From Pseudomonas synxantha BG33R (GTDB lineage Bacteria > Pseudomonadota > Gammaproteobacteria > Pseudomonadales > Pseudomonadaceae), in contig NZ_CM001514.1 in the NCBI RefSeq assembly GCF_000263715.2, forward strand, positions 234,936 to 298,935: a stretch of DNA of 64,000 nt. Reading direction: 5' to 3'. The translations under genes were made by a program, and so were the position numbers. The notes under the pieces are model-generated. The model searched no databases. It saw nothing but the letters and a program-made list of their open reading frames with translations, and had not been told where the DNA came from. Position 1 is the first letter of the stretch. Each line of letters opens with the position of its first letter. Positions 32,618 to 42,814 of this stretch are shown here, one piece after another.

Positions 32618-33619
32618 TTAACCGGCTATAACGCGGTTCTTGCCTTGGCGTTTTGCCTCGTACATCGCCGCATCCGCTCGCGCAAACAGGCTGTCGAGGG
32701 TGGAGTCGTCTTCGCGCAGGCCGGCCAGGCCCTGGCTGACAGTCACATTGAATTCATGCCCTTCGTAGCTGAACACCAACGCCTGGATTTCCTTGCCCAA
32801 CCGCTCGGCAACCTGCAGGGCCATCTCCGGTGGGCAACCCGGCAGGACGGCGGCAAACTCTTCGCCGCCAATGCGCCCGAACAGGTCGCCACGGCGCAAT
32901 ACCCCTCGACCACTCTCAGCGATGCGCCGCAGCACCTGGTCGCCCTCCAGGTGGCCGTAGGTGTCGTTGACGTCCTTGAAGTCATCGATGTCCAGCAACA
33001 GGAACGCCAGCGGCGTGCCCTGAACGCAGGCGTTGTCGAACGCCTGGTTGGCGCATTCGAAAAAATACCGGCGGTTGCTGCTTTGGGTCAGCACGTCGGT
33101 GGTGGCCAGACGTTGCAGTTCCAGCTCCAGCAGCTTCTTTTCGGTGATGTCTTCGGCCATGCCAACCACAATCAGCGGTTCACCGGGCACCACCTGCTGG
33201 TTGATGTAGCACTTGTCACTCAGCCAGCGGATTTGCCCGTCGGCGGTGATGATGCGGTACTCGCGGTCTTCCACGGCGCCTTGTTCCAGCACGCGGGCCA
33301 GGCTGTGTTCGGCGTAATCGAGGTCTTCGGGGTGAACGCTGTTGCGCCATTCGCGGTGGTCGGCCAACAGCAAGCCGGCCGAACGGCCGAATATGCGCTC
33401 GTAGGCTGGGCTCACATACAGCACGCGACGGGTAGCCCAATCGATGGCCCAGAGCACGGCGTTCACGCTCACCAACAGCGAACTGAGCAATTGCTCGCGC
33501 TCACTCAGCCGCTCCACTTCGCCCTGGGCATGCATCAGCGCCAACAGGGTCGCCGCCGCGGCCGGACGCGGCGGCTCGGCAGTGGGCACATCGGGCAGGC
33601 AGGGCTTTTCGTGAACCAT
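32618..33619 (-). CDS. PAS-GGDEF diguanylate cyclase
   Basis: A 333-residue protein: N-terminal coiled segment, a PAS_3-type domain (about 50-165, with VLWAIDWATRRVLYVSPAYERIFGR and the PAC segment), then a GGDEF domain (about 175-330). The active-site signature is GGEEF (FGRIGGEEFAAVL), so diguanylate cyclase activity is expected. No membrane helix, so the PAS domain likely reads a cytoplasmic signal. I see no RxxD inhibitory site in the expected place. Confidence 0.9.
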   Translation of the reverse strand: MVHEKPCLPDVPTAEPPRPAAAATLLALMHAQGEVERLSEREQLLSSLLVSVNAVLWAIDWATRRVLYVSPAYERIFGRSAGLLLADHREWRNSVHPEDLDYAEHSLARVLEQGAVEDREYRIITADGQIRWLSDKCYINQQVVPGEPLIVVGMAEDITEKKLLELELQRLATTDVLTQSSNRRYFFECANQAFDNACVQGTPLAFLLLDIDDFKDVNDTYGHLEGDQVLRRIAESGRGVLRRGDLFGRIGGEEFAAVLPGCPPEMALQVAERLGKEIQALVFSYEGHEFNVTVSQGLAGLREDDSTLDSLFARADAAMYEAKRQGKNRVIAG

Positions 33620-33777
33620 CGGTACAACTCTCTCTGGGCGCGCCGCAGGATGGAGCAGCGGTCACTACAAGGGGTCACCATGATGGCGAAGTGTTCTTTG
33701 AGAGAGGGGATTTGCAGTGAAGTTCCGTGATCGGCATGGATTGACGGTGCCCGGAAAATGGCGCCAAAAAGCCAGTG

Positions 33778-33801
33778 TGTGGGAGGGCAAGCCCTCCCAC
33801 A
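33778..33801. terminator. Perfect REP-like hairpin, shared terminator
   Basis: TGTGGGAGGGC-AA-GCCCTCCCACA is a perfect hairpin immediately after the desA stop on the minus strand. It lacks a strong T-run; probably a REP singlet serving as transcript end. Confidence 0.6.
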
Positions 33802-33807
33802 GTACCG

Positions 33808-34992
33808 TCAGACCGCCGCAGGGCGCAGCGAGTAGGTCTTCAACTGGTGGGCAAAGTCGCGCAGGGATTGAATGCCACTGGCCTCGGCTTCGTGCACCCA
33901 TTCCTTGATCGCGGCCAGCATATCGTGGCCATTGGTGCTGGTCTTGAGCCAGATCTGCTGGAGCGCCAGACGCTTCTCATAGATCACGGTCAGCGCATGG
34001 CTGTGCTCCAACATGCTTTGGATGCGCAAGTGGTGACGGTCATCCAGCAAGCTGGTTTCCCGTGACAACAGGCGCTTGGCACGGTGGAACTGGTGACGTA
34101 CCGAATGATCGACCTTCTCCAACTCCTGCTTGACCAGCGGGCCGATCACCAACTTGCGGTATTGGGCCATGATCTGGAAGCGGTTGTTGAGGATCGCCAT
34201 GGCGGTGTCCATATCCAGGCTGCCCTTGCCTTCGACGCGGTGGGCGATGGGGGCAACACGCTGCACCTTGGCCAGGCGCAGGAAGCTGAACACCTTGATC
34301 CAGGCCCAGCCCAGGTCGAACTCCCACTTCTTCACCGACAGCTTGGCCGAGTTGGGGTAGGTGTGGTGGTTGTTATGCAGCTCTTCGCCGCCGACGATGA
34401 TGCCCCACGGCACCAGGTTGGTGGCGGCGTCACGGCATTCGAAGTTGCGATAGCCCACGGCATGGCCCAGGCCATTGATCACGCCGGCGGCCCAGAACGG
34501 AATCCACATCATCTGGATCGCCCAGATGGTGATACCGATGGTGCCGAACAGCAGCAGGTCGATCACGCCCATGAGCGCCACGCCCAACAGCGGGTAGCGC
34601 GTGTAGAGCTTGCGTTCGATCCAGTCGTCCGGGCAGTTCTTGCCGTAGATGCGCAGGGTCTCGGGGTTTTCCGCCTCGGCACGGTACAGCTCGGCGCCTT
34701 TGCGCAGCACCGTGGACAGGCCCTTGATCACCGGGCTGTGCGGGTCATCGACGGTTTCGCATTTGGCGTGGTGCTTGCGGTGGATGGCGGTCCACTCGCG
34801 GGTGTTCTGCGCCGTGGTCAGCCACAGCCAGAAGCGGAAGAAGTGTTTCAGGCCGGCATTGAGCTCAAGGGAGCGATGGGCCGAATAACGGTGCAGATAG
34901 ACAGTGACCCCAATAATGGTCACGTGGGTCATCAACAGCGTGACTGCCACCAGTTGCCAGGCTGACAGGTCAAGAAAACCGTTGTACCACAT
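33808..34992 (-). CDS. desA: Acyl-lipid delta-9 fatty acid desaturase
   Basis: The start at 34992 (MWYNGFLDLSAWQL) gives 394 residues. The three histidine boxes are present: HRYSAH, HRKHH, and HNNHH (EELHNNHHTYPN), with two paired membrane spans between. The sequence and the neighbouring PA0285-like gene match DesA (PA0286) of P. aeruginosa, an oxygen-dependent desaturase acting on membrane phospholipid acyl chains. An AT-rich intergenic region with a TATAAT box at 35102 separates it from the divergent GGDEF-EAL gene. Confidence 0.92.
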   Translation of the reverse strand: MWYNGFLDLSAWQLVAVTLLMTHVTIIGVTVYLHRYSAHRSLELNAGLKHFFRFWLWLTTAQNTREWTAIHRKHHAKCETVDDPHSPVIKGLSTVLRKGAELYRAEAENPETLRIYGKNCPDDWIERKLYTRYPLLGVALMGVIDLLLFGTIGITIWAIQMMWIPFWAAGVINGLGHAVGYRNFECRDAATNLVPWGIIVGGEELHNNHHTYPNSAKLSVKKWEFDLGWAWIKVFSFLRLAKVQRVAPIAHRVEGKGSLDMDTAMAILNNRFQIMAQYRKLVIGPLVKQELEKVDHSVRHQFHRAKRLLSRETSLLDDRHHLRIQSMLEHSHALTVIYEKRLALQQIWLKTSTNGHDMLAAIKEWVHEAEASGIQSLRDFAHQLKTYSLRPAAV

Positions 34993-35158
34993 AGGCTGTA
35001 TGGCCCTCAGATAAAGAAAAGAACAGCTCACGCATTATCACTAAGCCTACAGAGAAAACCAGCCGCTCTTTCAGATAGGAGTGACTGGATGTTTCTTATT
35101 CTATAATCCCCAGCCTTCGTAGGGCGATTCTGTTTTTTTGGTAAGGATTACTGACCAT

Positions 35159-37072
35159 ATGCTGTTTTCATACCGAGGAGCCCTACGTGCGGGGCTGGTA
35201 TACCTGCTGATTTCCGTTGTATGGCTCAGACTCAGCCACCAATTATTGATCAACTTTATTGATGAACCGGGGGCGCTGGCGCATTGGCTGCAACTTCGCG
35301 GCTACGTGTGGGCAGCCCTGAGTGCGCTGGCCATATACCTGATGGGCGCACGTTTCGCCCGCGCCCACCAACTGCAGCTACCCCTGCAAGAAAACCGCGT
35401 ACGCCTGCAACAGGCGGCAGCCGTGTTCGATTGCACCCGCGAAGGTGTATTGGTCACCGATGCCCAGGGCCTGATCGTGCACGTCAACCGGGCATTCATG
35501 GAGATTACCGGCTACCGCCGCGAAGACGTCATGGGCCGACCACCCAGCCTGTTCAAGTCCGGGCGCCATTCGTCGGCTTTCTATCAACAGATGTTTCAGA
35601 CCCTGAAACGCGAAGGCGAATGGAGCGGCGAAATCTGGAACCGCCGCAAAAGCGGCGAGGTGTATCCACAGTGGCAAACCATCCGTGTGATTCGCGATGA
35701 GCGGGGCCATATCAGCCATTACGTCGCGGTGTTCTCGGACATCAGCGCCATCAAGGACTCCGAACACGAACTGGCGCACCTGGCCCATCACGACCCGCTC
35801 ACCGACCTGCCCAACCGCCTTTTATTCACCGATCGTACCGAGCAGGCCCTGGCCTCGGCGCAAGTGCACAAGCGTGGCTGTGCCCTGCTGTTAATGGACC
35901 TGGACCACTTCAAGATCATCAATGACAGCCTTGGCCACAATGTTGGAGACCAGTTGCTCAAGCTGGTGGCTGACCGTCTCAAGGGCCTGTTCGGGCCTGG
36001 GGTCACACTCGCGCGGCTGGGCGGCGACGAGTTCGCGGTGCTGGCGGAAAGTTGTCCACAGGTGATCCAGGCCGCTGCCTTGGCGCAGCGCATGCTCAAT
36101 GCCATGAAAGACCCGTTTGTTTTTGACGGTAATCAATTGTTTATCAGCGCCAGTATCGGCATCAGCCTGTTCCCCAGCGATGCCTTGAGCGCCGAGCAAT
36201 TGCTGCGCAACGCCGACTCCGCGTTGTTCAAGGCCAAGAGCGCCGGCCGCGAGGGCTATGCCCTGTACACCGAAGAGCTGACAGCTCACGCGCAAAACCG
36301 CGTGGAGATCGCCAGCGAACTGCGCCGGGCCCTCGACCAGCAGGAACTGCGCGTCTACTACCAGCCGGTGCATAACCTGCCCGACAGCCGTTTGGTGGGC
36401 GTTGAAGCGCTGGTGCGCTGGCAGCATCCGGAGCGCGGCCTGGTGCCCCCTGGCGAATTCATCCCCATCGCCGAACGCACCGGGTTGATTGCCGATATCG
36501 ACGCGTGGGTGATGGACCAGGCGTGCCGGCAGATGTGCCAATGGCTGGCGGACGGCGCGCCGTTGGGCTTTATCGCCGTCAACGTCTCCAGCCGCCTGTT
36601 TGCCCGGCGTGAACTCTATGAACAAGTGGCTCAGGTGCTGCACGACACGGGCCTGGACCCGGCGTTTCTTGAGCTGGAAGTCACCGAAAGCGCTGTGATG
36701 GACGACCCGGAGGTGGCCCTTGAGCAACTGCACCGTCTGCGCGAACTGGGCTTGCGCCTGGCCATCGACGATTTCGGCACCGGCTACTCGTCGCTGTTGC
36801 GCCTCAAGCGCCTGCCGGTGCAGAAGCTGAAGATCGACCAAGGCTTCGTCGCCGGTCTGCCGTGGGACGAAGACGACGCCGCGATCGTGCGTGTGGTCAT
36901 CGCCCTGGCCAAAAGCATGGGGATGCAGGTACATGCCGAAGGAATCGAGCAGGTGGAACAGGCGCGGTTCCTGTTGGATCAGGAGTGCGATATGGGCCAG
37001 GGATACTGGTTTGGACGGCCGATGCCGGCCGACGCTATCGACTGGACCCGAGCACCCCAAATCCAGACTTGA
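35159..37072 (+). CDS. Membrane PAS-GGDEF-EAL c-di-GMP protein
   Basis: ATG at 35159 (AAGGA 13 bases upstream) gives 637 residues; a TTG seven codons earlier is an alternative. Two N-terminal membrane helices (about 10-30 and 50-68), a PAS domain (about 85-205), a GGDEF domain with an intact RLGGDEF site (about 290) and an EAL domain with intact motifs: EALVRW, VTESAVMDD, AIDDFGTGYSSL and KIDQGF. Both cyclase and phosphodiesterase sites look complete. It is the positional counterpart of PA0285, described as a phosphodiesterase (pipA), so net c-di-GMP breakdown is likely. Confidence 0.92.
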   Translation: MLFSYRGALRAGLVYLLISVVWLRLSHQLLINFIDEPGALAHWLQLRGYVWAALSALAIYLMGARFARAHQLQLPLQENRVRLQQAAAVFDCTREGVLVTDAQGLIVHVNRAFMEITGYRREDVMGRPPSLFKSGRHSSAFYQQMFQTLKREGEWSGEIWNRRKSGEVYPQWQTIRVIRDERGHISHYVAVFSDISAIKDSEHELAHLAHHDPLTDLPNRLLFTDRTEQALASAQVHKRGCALLLMDLDHFKIINDSLGHNVGDQLLKLVADRLKGLFGPGVTLARLGGDEFAVLAESCPQVIQAAALAQRMLNAMKDPFVFDGNQLFISASIGISLFPSDALSAEQLLRNADSALFKAKSAGREGYALYTEELTAHAQNRVEIASELRRALDQQELRVYYQPVHNLPDSRLVGVEALVRWQHPERGLVPPGEFIPIAERTGLIADIDAWVMDQACRQMCQWLADGAPLGFIAVNVSSRLFARRELYEQVAQVLHDTGLDPAFLELEVTESAVMDDPEVALEQLHRLRELGLRLAIDDFGTGYSSLLRLKRLPVQKLKIDQGFVAGLPWDEDDAAIVRVVIALAKSMGMQVHAEGIEQVEQARFLLDQECDMGQGYWFGRPMPADAIDWTRAPQIQT

Positions 37073-37082
37073 AATGCGCTCA

Positions 37083-37112
37083 AAATGTGGGAGGGGGCTT
37101 GCTCCCACATTT
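37083..37112. repeat. REP-like hairpin after the GGDEF-EAL gene
   Basis: AAATGTGGGAG-GGGGCTTG-CTCCCACATTT, ten bases after the stop codon. Confidence 0.75.
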
Positions 37113-37203
37113 GGATCACATCAGGCCTTAACTTCAGCATCTGAGCAGAAAATCCACCCGCAACCCTGCGCCCTATCAGAAAATTCTTTCTGGTTATATA
37201 AAC

Positions 37204-37228
37204 ATTCTTAAATAGTATTTTTAAGAAT
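37204..37228. promoter_or_regulatory. AT-rich inverted repeat in the oscA promoter, possible CysB site
   Basis: ATTCTTAAA-TAGTATT-TTTAAGAAT sits about 80 bases before oscA in an AT-rich stretch that begins with TTCTTTCTGGTTATATAAAC. CysB-type regulators bind AT-rich half sites upstream of sulfur-starvation genes, so CysB is a sensible candidate; that is inference. Confidence 0.5.
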
Positions 37229-37308
37229 ATCCACGCTTATCTACTATCGCCCTCACGCCGCAAGCAGTGTCGTCACTGCCAGGCACTATTCATTTCAGGA
37301 GCGAGACC

Positions 37309-37491
37309 ATGAGCGCATCTCTACGTAGCGTCGACGGCCAGGACGAAGCAGCCATTTTGCGTGAGATCCAGAGCGCCTTGCGCGATCTGCGCTTTGGCGC
37401 GGTGGAAATCACTGTGCACAACGCCCAAGTGGTACAGATCGAGCGCAAGGAAAAATTCCGTCTGCAGAACCCGGGTAACAAACCGAGCTGA
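37309..37491 (+). CDS. oscA: OscA / YezD-type (DUF2292) sulfur-starvation protein
   Basis: The start at 37309 follows CAGGAGCG; 60 residues with the DUF2292 core AILREIQSALRDLRFGAVEITVHNAQVVQIERKEK. In P. corrugata the small OscA protein is needed for use of organosulfur compounds and for chromate tolerance and is induced by sulfur limitation. Here it precedes sbp by 64 bases, the same context. Molecular function is unknown. Confidence 0.85.
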   Translation: MSASLRSVDGQDEAAILREIQSALRDLRFGAVEITVHNAQVVQIERKEKFRLQNPGNKPS

Positions 37492-37555
37492 GCAAGAACG
37501 GCGATAGACCCGCAACTATAAGAAAAGCCAACACTCAAGAATTTCAGGAGCTTCT

Positions 37556-38566
37556 ATGTCGTCGATTCGCCGTTATGCCTTGGCCGCGCTGGCCAGTGCC
37601 GTGTTTGCCGGTTCCGCTGTTGCCAAGGACTACGAGTTGCTCAATGTCTCGTACGACCCGACCCGTGAGCTGTACCAGGACTACAACGCAGAGTTCACCA
37701 ACTTCTGGAAGCAGTCTCACCCCGGCGACAACGTCAAGATCCAGCAGTCCCACGGCGGCTCGGGCAAGCAGGCACGAGCAGTGATCGACGGCCTGCGCGC
37801 CGACGTGGTGACCCTGGCCCTGGCCGGTGACATCGATGAAGTCGCCAAGCTGGGCAAGACCCTGCCGGAAAACTGGCAGACGCGTCTGCCGGACGCCAGC
37901 ACCCCGTACACCTCGACCATCGTGTTCCTGGTGCGCAAGGGCAACCCTAAAGGCATCAAGGATTGGGGCGACCTGATCAAGAAAGACGTGTCGGTGATCA
38001 CGCCCAACCCGAAAACCTCCGGCGGGGCGCGCTGGAACTTCCTTGCTGCCTGGGCCTATGGCCTCAAGGCCGGAGGCAGCGAAGCCAAGGCTCAGGAATA
38101 CGTGAAAGAGCTGTTCAAGCACGTCCCGGTACTGGACACCGGCGCCCGGGGTTCTACCATTACCTTCGTCAACAACGGTCAGGGTGACGTATTGCTGGCC
38201 TGGGAAAACGAGGCGTTCCTGGCCTTGAAAGAAGACGGCGGCGCCGACAAGTTCGACATTGTCGTGCCGTCCCTGTCGATCCTGGCGGAGCCGCCGGTGG
38301 CTGTGGTCGACAAGAACGCCGAGAAAAAAGGCAATACCGAGATCGCCACCGAATACCTCAAACACCTGTACAGCCCGGCCGGCCAGGAGATTGCGGCGAA
38401 AAACTTCTACCGCCCACGCGATGCAAAAGTAGCCGCCAAATACGCCCAGCAGTTCCCGAAACTGGACCTGGTGACTATCGACAAAGATTTCGGCGGCTGG
38501 AAAACTGCCCAACCGAAATTCTTTAACGACGGTGGCGTGTTCGACCAGATCTACACGGCGCAGTAA
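37556..38566 (+). CDS. sbp: Sulfate-binding periplasmic protein
   Basis: A 336-residue binding protein with a signal peptide ending AVFAGSAVA and mature start [17 protein letters not shown], the classic opening of sulfate/thiosulfate-binding proteins, plus [17 protein letters not shown] ligand loop ([12 protein letters not shown]) and the [25 protein letters not shown] signature. CAGGAGC precedes the ATG. It delivers sulfate to the CysTWA importer encoded just downstream. Confidence 0.95.
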   Translation: MSSIRRYALAALASAVFAGSAVAKDYELLNVSYDPTRELYQDYNAEFTNFWKQSHPGDNVKIQQSHGGSGKQARAVIDGLRADVVTLALAGDIDEVAKLGKTLPENWQTRLPDASTPYTSTIVFLVRKGNPKGIKDWGDLIKKDVSVITPNPKTSGGARWNFLAAWAYGLKAGGSEAKAQEYVKELFKHVPVLDTGARGSTITFVNNGQGDVLLAWENEAFLALKEDGGADKFDIVVPSLSILAEPPVAVVDKNAEKKGNTEIATEYLKHLYSPAGQEIAAKNFYRPRDAKVAAKYAQQFPKLDLVTIDKDFGGWKTAQPKFFNDGGVFDQIYTAQ

Positions 38567-38612
38567 GCCAAAGTAACTGTAGGGGCCTGACTTTCTGTAG
38601 GAACTGGGCTTG

Positions 38613-38700
38613 TGTGGGAGCTGGCTTGCCTGCGATAGCATCACCGTGGTGTGGCTGATACACCGAGGTGCCTGCATCGCGGGCAAGCCCGGCTCCCACA
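38613..38700. repeat. REPIN inside the sulfate transport operon
   Basis: TGTGGGAGCTGGCTTGCCTGCGAT faces GCATCGCGGGCAAGCCCGGCTCCCACA between sbp and cysT. A stable hairpin here can raise the level of sbp message over the membrane genes. Confidence 0.85.
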
Positions 38701-38765
38701 GAAAAGCCAGCTGCCACAAAAAGTGCGCTCCTACAGTGGTTTCTACCCTTTAACCAAGGACTCTT

Positions 38766-39584
38766 ATGTCGCGTCGTATTTCCCCCGTCATACCCGGCTT
38801 CGGGCTGACGCTGGGCTACACCGTCGTGTACCTCAGCCTGATCGTGCTCATCCCGCTGGCGGCGATGTTTGTACACGCCGCTCAACTCACCTGGGATCAG
38901 TTCTGGAACATCATCTCCGCACCTCGCGTGCTGGCGGCGTTGAAGCTGAGCTTCAGCACCGCGCTGTACGCCGCGCTGATCAACGGCGTGATCGGCACGC
39001 TGCTGGCCTGGGTGTTGGTGCGCTACACCTTCCCTGGCCGCAAGATCATCGATGCGATGATCGACCTGCCGTTCGCCTTACCCACTGCCGTCGCCGGTAT
39101 TGCCTTGACCGCGCTGTATGCGCCTAACGGCCTGGTCGGCCAGTTCGCAACCGACCTGGGCTTCAAAATCGCCTATACCCCCTTGGGCATCACCCTGGCG
39201 CTGACCTTCGTGACCTTGCCCTTCGTGGTGCGCACGGTGCAGCCGGTACTCGCCGACATCCCCCGGGAAGTCGAAGAGGCCGCCGCTTGCCTGGGCGCCA
39301 AGCCACTGCAGGTGTTCCGCCATATCCTCGTGCCGGCATTGTTGCCTGCCTGGCTGACCGGGTTCGCGTTGGCCTTCGCCCGTGGCGTGGGTGAGTACGG
39401 TTCGGTGATCTTCATCGCCGGTAACATGCCGATGAAGACCGAAATCCTGCCGTTGCTGATCATGGTCAAGCTGGACCAATACGACTACCGCGGCGCCACC
39501 TCCATTGGCGTGCTGATGCTGGTGGTTTCCTTTGTCTTGCTGCTGCTGATCAACTTGTTGCAGCGGCGCATCGAACGTCCATAA
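38766..39584 (+). CDS. cysT: Sulfate ABC transporter permease CysT
   Basis: A 272-residue membrane protein with six predicted helices and the EAA loop for ATPase contact ([28 protein letters not shown]). Start after AAGGACTC. The sequence, for example [17 protein letters not shown], is typical of CysT/CysU. It forms the channel with CysW. Confidence 0.94.
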   Translation: MSRRISPVIPGFGLTLGYTVVYLSLIVLIPLAAMFVHAAQLTWDQFWNIISAPRVLAALKLSFSTALYAALINGVIGTLLAWVLVRYTFPGRKIIDAMIDLPFALPTAVAGIALTALYAPNGLVGQFATDLGFKIAYTPLGITLALTFVTLPFVVRTVQPVLADIPREVEEAAACLGAKPLQVFRHILVPALLPAWLTGFALAFARGVGEYGSVIFIAGNMPMKTEILPLLIMVKLDQYDYRGATSIGVLMLVVSFVLLLLINLLQRRIERP

Positions 39585-39597
39585 GGAGGCGCGGAAC

Positions 39598-40470
39598 ATG
39601 TCCCAATCGTCTATTTCCGCCGCGTCCTCGGCCAACGCTGCCCGCCGTGGCAGCGCGACGTCGCGACGTATCCTGATCGGCCTTGGCTGGCTGGTGTTCG
39701 CCCTGTTCCTGCTGTTGCCGCTGGTGATCGTGGTGTCCCAGGGCCTGAAGAATGGCCTCGGTTCGTTCTTCACTGCGATCCTTGAGCCGGACGCGCTGTC
39801 GGCGCTGAAACTCACGGTGATCGCCGTGTTGATTTCGGTGCCGCTCAACCTGGTGTTCGGCGTCAGCGCGGCCTGGTGCGTAAGCAAGTATTCGTTCCGT
39901 GGCAAAAGCATCCTGGTCACGTTGATCGACCTGCCGTTCTCGGTTTCACCGGTGATTGCGGGCCTGGTCTACGTGCTGATGTTCGGCGCCCAGGGCTTCT
40001 TCGGCCCATGGTTGCAAGAGCATGACATCCAGATCGTGTTCGCCTTGCCCGGCATCGTGCTGGCGACCATCTTCGTTACTGTGCCGTTCGTGGCCCGGGA
40101 ATTGATCCCGCTGATGCAGGAGCAAGGCACCCAGGAAGAAGAGGCCGCGCGCCTGCTGGGCGCCAATGGCTGGCAGATGTTCTGGCATGTCACCGTGCCG
40201 AACATCAAATGGGGCCTGATCTACGGCGTGGTGCTGTGCACGGCGCGGGCCATGGGCGAGTTCGGCGCGGTGTCGGTGGTGTCCGGGCACATTCGCGGCG
40301 TCACCAACACCCTGCCGCTGCACGTCGAGATCCTCTACAACGAATACAACCATGTTGCCGCGTTTGCGGTGGCCAGCCTGTTGCTGATCCTGGCGCTCTT
40401 CATCCTGCTGCTCAAGCAGTGGAGCGAGAACCGAATCAACCGCCTGCGCAACAGCGCCGGTGAGGAATAA
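39598..40470 (+). CDS. cysW: Sulfate ABC transporter permease CysW
   Basis: A 290-residue permease with an extended N-terminus ([18 protein letters not shown]), six helices and the EAA loop [31 protein letters not shown] precedes the ATG, 13 bases after cysT. The segment [30 protein letters not shown] is characteristic when split around its core; identity is secure from context. Confidence 0.94.
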   Translation: MSQSSISAASSANAARRGSATSRRILIGLGWLVFALFLLLPLVIVVSQGLKNGLGSFFTAILEPDALSALKLTVIAVLISVPLNLVFGVSAAWCVSKYSFRGKSILVTLIDLPFSVSPVIAGLVYVLMFGAQGFFGPWLQEHDIQIVFALPGIVLATIFVTVPFVARELIPLMQEQGTQEEEAARLLGANGWQMFWHVTVPNIKWGLIYGVVLCTARAMGEFGAVSVVSGHIRGVTNTLPLHVEILYNEYNHVAAFAVASLLLILALFILLLKQWSENRINRLRNSAGEE

Positions 40471-40473
40471 GTC

Positions 40474-41454
40474 ATGTCGATCGAAGTCCGTAATGTCAGC
40501 AAAAACTTCAACGCCTTCAAGGCCCTGGACAGCATCAACCTGGATATCCAGAGTGGCGAGCTGGTGGCCTTGCTGGGCCCGTCCGGCTGCGGCAAGACCA
40601 CCTTGCTGCGCATCATCGCCGGCCTGGAAACCCCGGATGCCGGCAGCATCGTGTTCCACGGCGAAGACGTGTCCGGCCACGATGTGCGGGATCGCAATGT
40701 CGGCTTCGTGTTCCAGCACTACGCCTTGTTCCGCCACATGACCGTGTTCGACAACGTCGCCTTCGGCCTGCGCATGAAACCAAAAAACCAGCGCCCGAAT
40801 GAAAGCCAGATCGCGGCCAAGGTCCATGAGCTGCTGAACATGGTGCAACTCGATTGGTTGTCCGACCGCTACCCGGAACAACTCTCCGGTGGTCAGCGCC
40901 AACGTATCGCCCTGGCCCGCGCCCTGGCAGTAGAGCCGAAAGTGTTGCTGCTGGACGAGCCCTTCGGCGCCCTTGATGCCAAGGTGCGTAAAGAGCTGCG
41001 CCGCTGGCTGGCGCGCCTGCACGAAGACATCAACCTGACCTCGGTCTTCGTGACCCACGACCAGGAAGAGGCCATGGAAGTCGCCGACCGCATCGTGGTG
41101 ATGAACAAGGGCGTGATCGAGCAGATCGGCTCACCGGGGGATGTTTACGAAAACCCGGCAAGCGATTTTGTTTATCACTTCCTGGGTGATTCGAACCGCC
41201 TGCATTTGGGCGAAGACAAGCACCTGCTGTTCCGACCCCACGAAGTGTCGTTGTCGCGGCATGAACTGGAAGATCACCATGCGGCCGAGGTACGCGATAT
41301 TCGTCCGTTGGGTGCAACGACTCGCGTGACCTTGAAGGTGGAAGGGCAAAGCGAGTTGATCGAGGCCGAGGTGGTGAAAGACCACGACAGCCTCACCGGG
41401 CTGGCGCGTGGCGAGACCCTGTTCTTCAAACCCAAGGTCTGGCAAAAAGCTTAA
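40474..41454 (+). CDS. cysA: Sulfate ABC transporter ATPase CysA
   Basis: A 326-residue ATPase: Walker [14 protein letters not shown]-loop VFQHYALF, signature [15 protein letters not shown], Walker [13 protein letters not shown], switch His in [11 protein letters not shown], and a C-terminal TOBE-like domain (about 240-320). It starts 3 bases after cysW and completes the sbp-cysTWA importer. Confidence 0.95.
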   Translation: MSIEVRNVSKNFNAFKALDSINLDIQSGELVALLGPSGCGKTTLLRIIAGLETPDAGSIVFHGEDVSGHDVRDRNVGFVFQHYALFRHMTVFDNVAFGLRMKPKNQRPNESQIAAKVHELLNMVQLDWLSDRYPEQLSGGQRQRIALARALAVEPKVLLLDEPFGALDAKVRKELRRWLARLHEDINLTSVFVTHDQEEAMEVADRIVVMNKGVIEQIGSPGDVYENPASDFVYHFLGDSNRLHLGEDKHLLFRPHEVSLSRHELEDHHAAEVRDIRPLGATTRVTLKVEGQSELIEAEVVKDHDSLTGLARGETLFFKPKVWQKA

Positions 41455-41470
41455 GCTCAATACAGAACCC

Positions 41471-41517
41471 AATGTGGGAGGGGGCAAGTCGAATCGTCGC
41501 ACCGCCCCTCCCACATT
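41471..41517. repeat. REP-type hairpin after cysA
   Basis: AATGTGGGAGGGG...CCCCTCCCACATT with an unrelated loop, between convergent genes. It probably ends both transcripts. Confidence 0.75.
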
Positions 41518-42044
41518 TAGACTTCACTTGGCTTGAGATCGCGGCGTCCCACCGGGCCTGAACGTTGTTCAATCTGCTTTTGCAGGTCCTGCCGCAACCC
41601 CAGCAAAAACGCCAACTCCGCCACCACAAACAACGGCCCCACGATCAGCCCCGACACATCGTCCACAAACGCGGGTTTCTTGCCTTCGTAGTAATGCCCG
41701 ACAAACTGAATCACCCAGCCCACCACAAACATACCCACGCCACTGCTCAGCCATACCATCGTGCTCTGTGCCGCCAATACATGCCCAGCCCATACCGACA
41801 GACCCATCAACACCGTCATCAGCGCGCCCAGGGCCAGTTCCAGGCGCAGGTAGAACCACGCCGAGAACAACGCCAGGATCACCGCTGGCGAGACCCACAG
41901 GCCACCCACCGCCCATTCGGGGCGTGACAGCAGCACGGCCACGGCGACCACGATCAAGGGGATACCGACAAAGTGACTGACAATATTGCGCGGGTCGCGG
42001 TGGTAGGCGGCGTATTGACTGAGGTGGTCGACGAGGCTTTTCAT
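41517..42044 (-). CDS. Mpo1-like (DUF962) membrane protein
   Basis: The start at 42044 gives 175 residues: MKSLVDHLSQYAAYHRDPRNIVSHFVG is the DUF962/Mpo1 opening with the His of H-x-x-P-x-N, followed by four membrane helices and VIQFVGHYYEGKKPAF with the second His set. Yeast Mpo1 is an Fe(II)-dependent dioxygenase of 2-hydroxy fatty acids; bacterial members are presumed similar. Single gene, convergent to cysA, divergent from the Crp-like regulator. Confidence 0.82.
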   Translation of the reverse strand: MKSLVDHLSQYAAYHRDPRNIVSHFVGIPLIVVAVAVLLSRPEWAVGGLWVSPAVILALFSAWFYLRLELALGALMTVLMGLSVWAGHVLAAQSTMVWLSSGVGMFVVGWVIQFVGHYYEGKKPAFVDDVSGLIVGPLFVVAELAFLLGLRQDLQKQIEQRSGPVGRRDLKPSEV

Positions 42045-42127
42045 TGTTGTTCCTCCTGTAGGATGTTTGATCATGCCCTGTCAGTCGGTGCCTAACTGTC
42101 AATTGGGCGACAATCTTCGGAGTTCCC

Positions 42128-42814
42128 ATGGACACAGGCAAATGGCACGCGCAGTTGGTTCGCGGTCAGTGGTTCAGCCACTTGCCGCCAGACTTTCAGC
42201 GTAGCCTGCTGGGCGCAGCGCGGTTGCGCGTGCTGACAGCAGGGCAGTTTCTGTTCAAGCGCGGCGACCCGCCGTGTGGCCTGTATGCGGTGCTGGAAGG
42301 GGCGGTGCGCATCAGTGCTGTCAGCGCCCAAGGCAAGGAAGCGGTGTTGAGCCTGGTGGAAACCCCTCACTGGTTCGGCGAGATCTGCCTGTTCGACAAC
42401 CTGCCACGCACCCACGATGCCCTCGCCACGGGAGCCTGCACGCTGTTGCAGATACCGCAGGCGGCGATACTCAAGATTCTTGAACAACAACCGGTGTTCT
42501 GGCGCGATATGGCGCTGTTGATGAGCCATAAACTGCGCCTGTCTTTGATCAACATTGAGCAGATAAGCCTGATGCCCGCCTCAAAGCGTCTGGCCCATCG
42601 GTTGCTGATGATCGCCCAGGGTTACGGCGAAATAGAGCAGGCGCGCCGCGTGTTGCAACTGCCTCAGGAGGATCTGGCGGCGATGCTGGGCCTGTCGCGC
42701 CAGACCATCAACAGTCTGCTCAAGGCGCTGGAGCAACAGGGCACCATTGGTTTGAGCTACGGCGCCATCGAGATACTGGACCTCGCCGGGCTGCGCCTGG
42801 CCGCGGGCCTATGA
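42128..42814 (+). CDS. Crp/Fnr-family transcriptional regulator
   Basis: A 228-residue protein: cyclic-nucleotide-binding-like domain (about 20-135, with FKRGDPPCGLYAVLEGAVRIS and GEICLFDNLPRTHDALA) and a C-terminal helix-turn-helix (LPQEDLAAMLGLSRQTINSLLKALEQQG). No Fnr cysteines. It is divergent from the Mpo1-like gene and its last codons overlap the convergent hydroxyisourate hydrolase gene by 6 bases. Confidence 0.88.
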   Translation: MDTGKWHAQLVRGQWFSHLPPDFQRSLLGAARLRVLTAGQFLFKRGDPPCGLYAVLEGAVRISAVSAQGKEAVLSLVETPHWFGEICLFDNLPRTHDALATGACTLLQIPQAAILKILEQQPVFWRDMALLMSHKLRLSLINIEQISLMPASKRLAHRLLMIAQGYGEIEQARRVLQLPQEDLAAMLGLSRQTINSLLKALEQQGTIGLSYGAIEILDLAGLRLAAGL

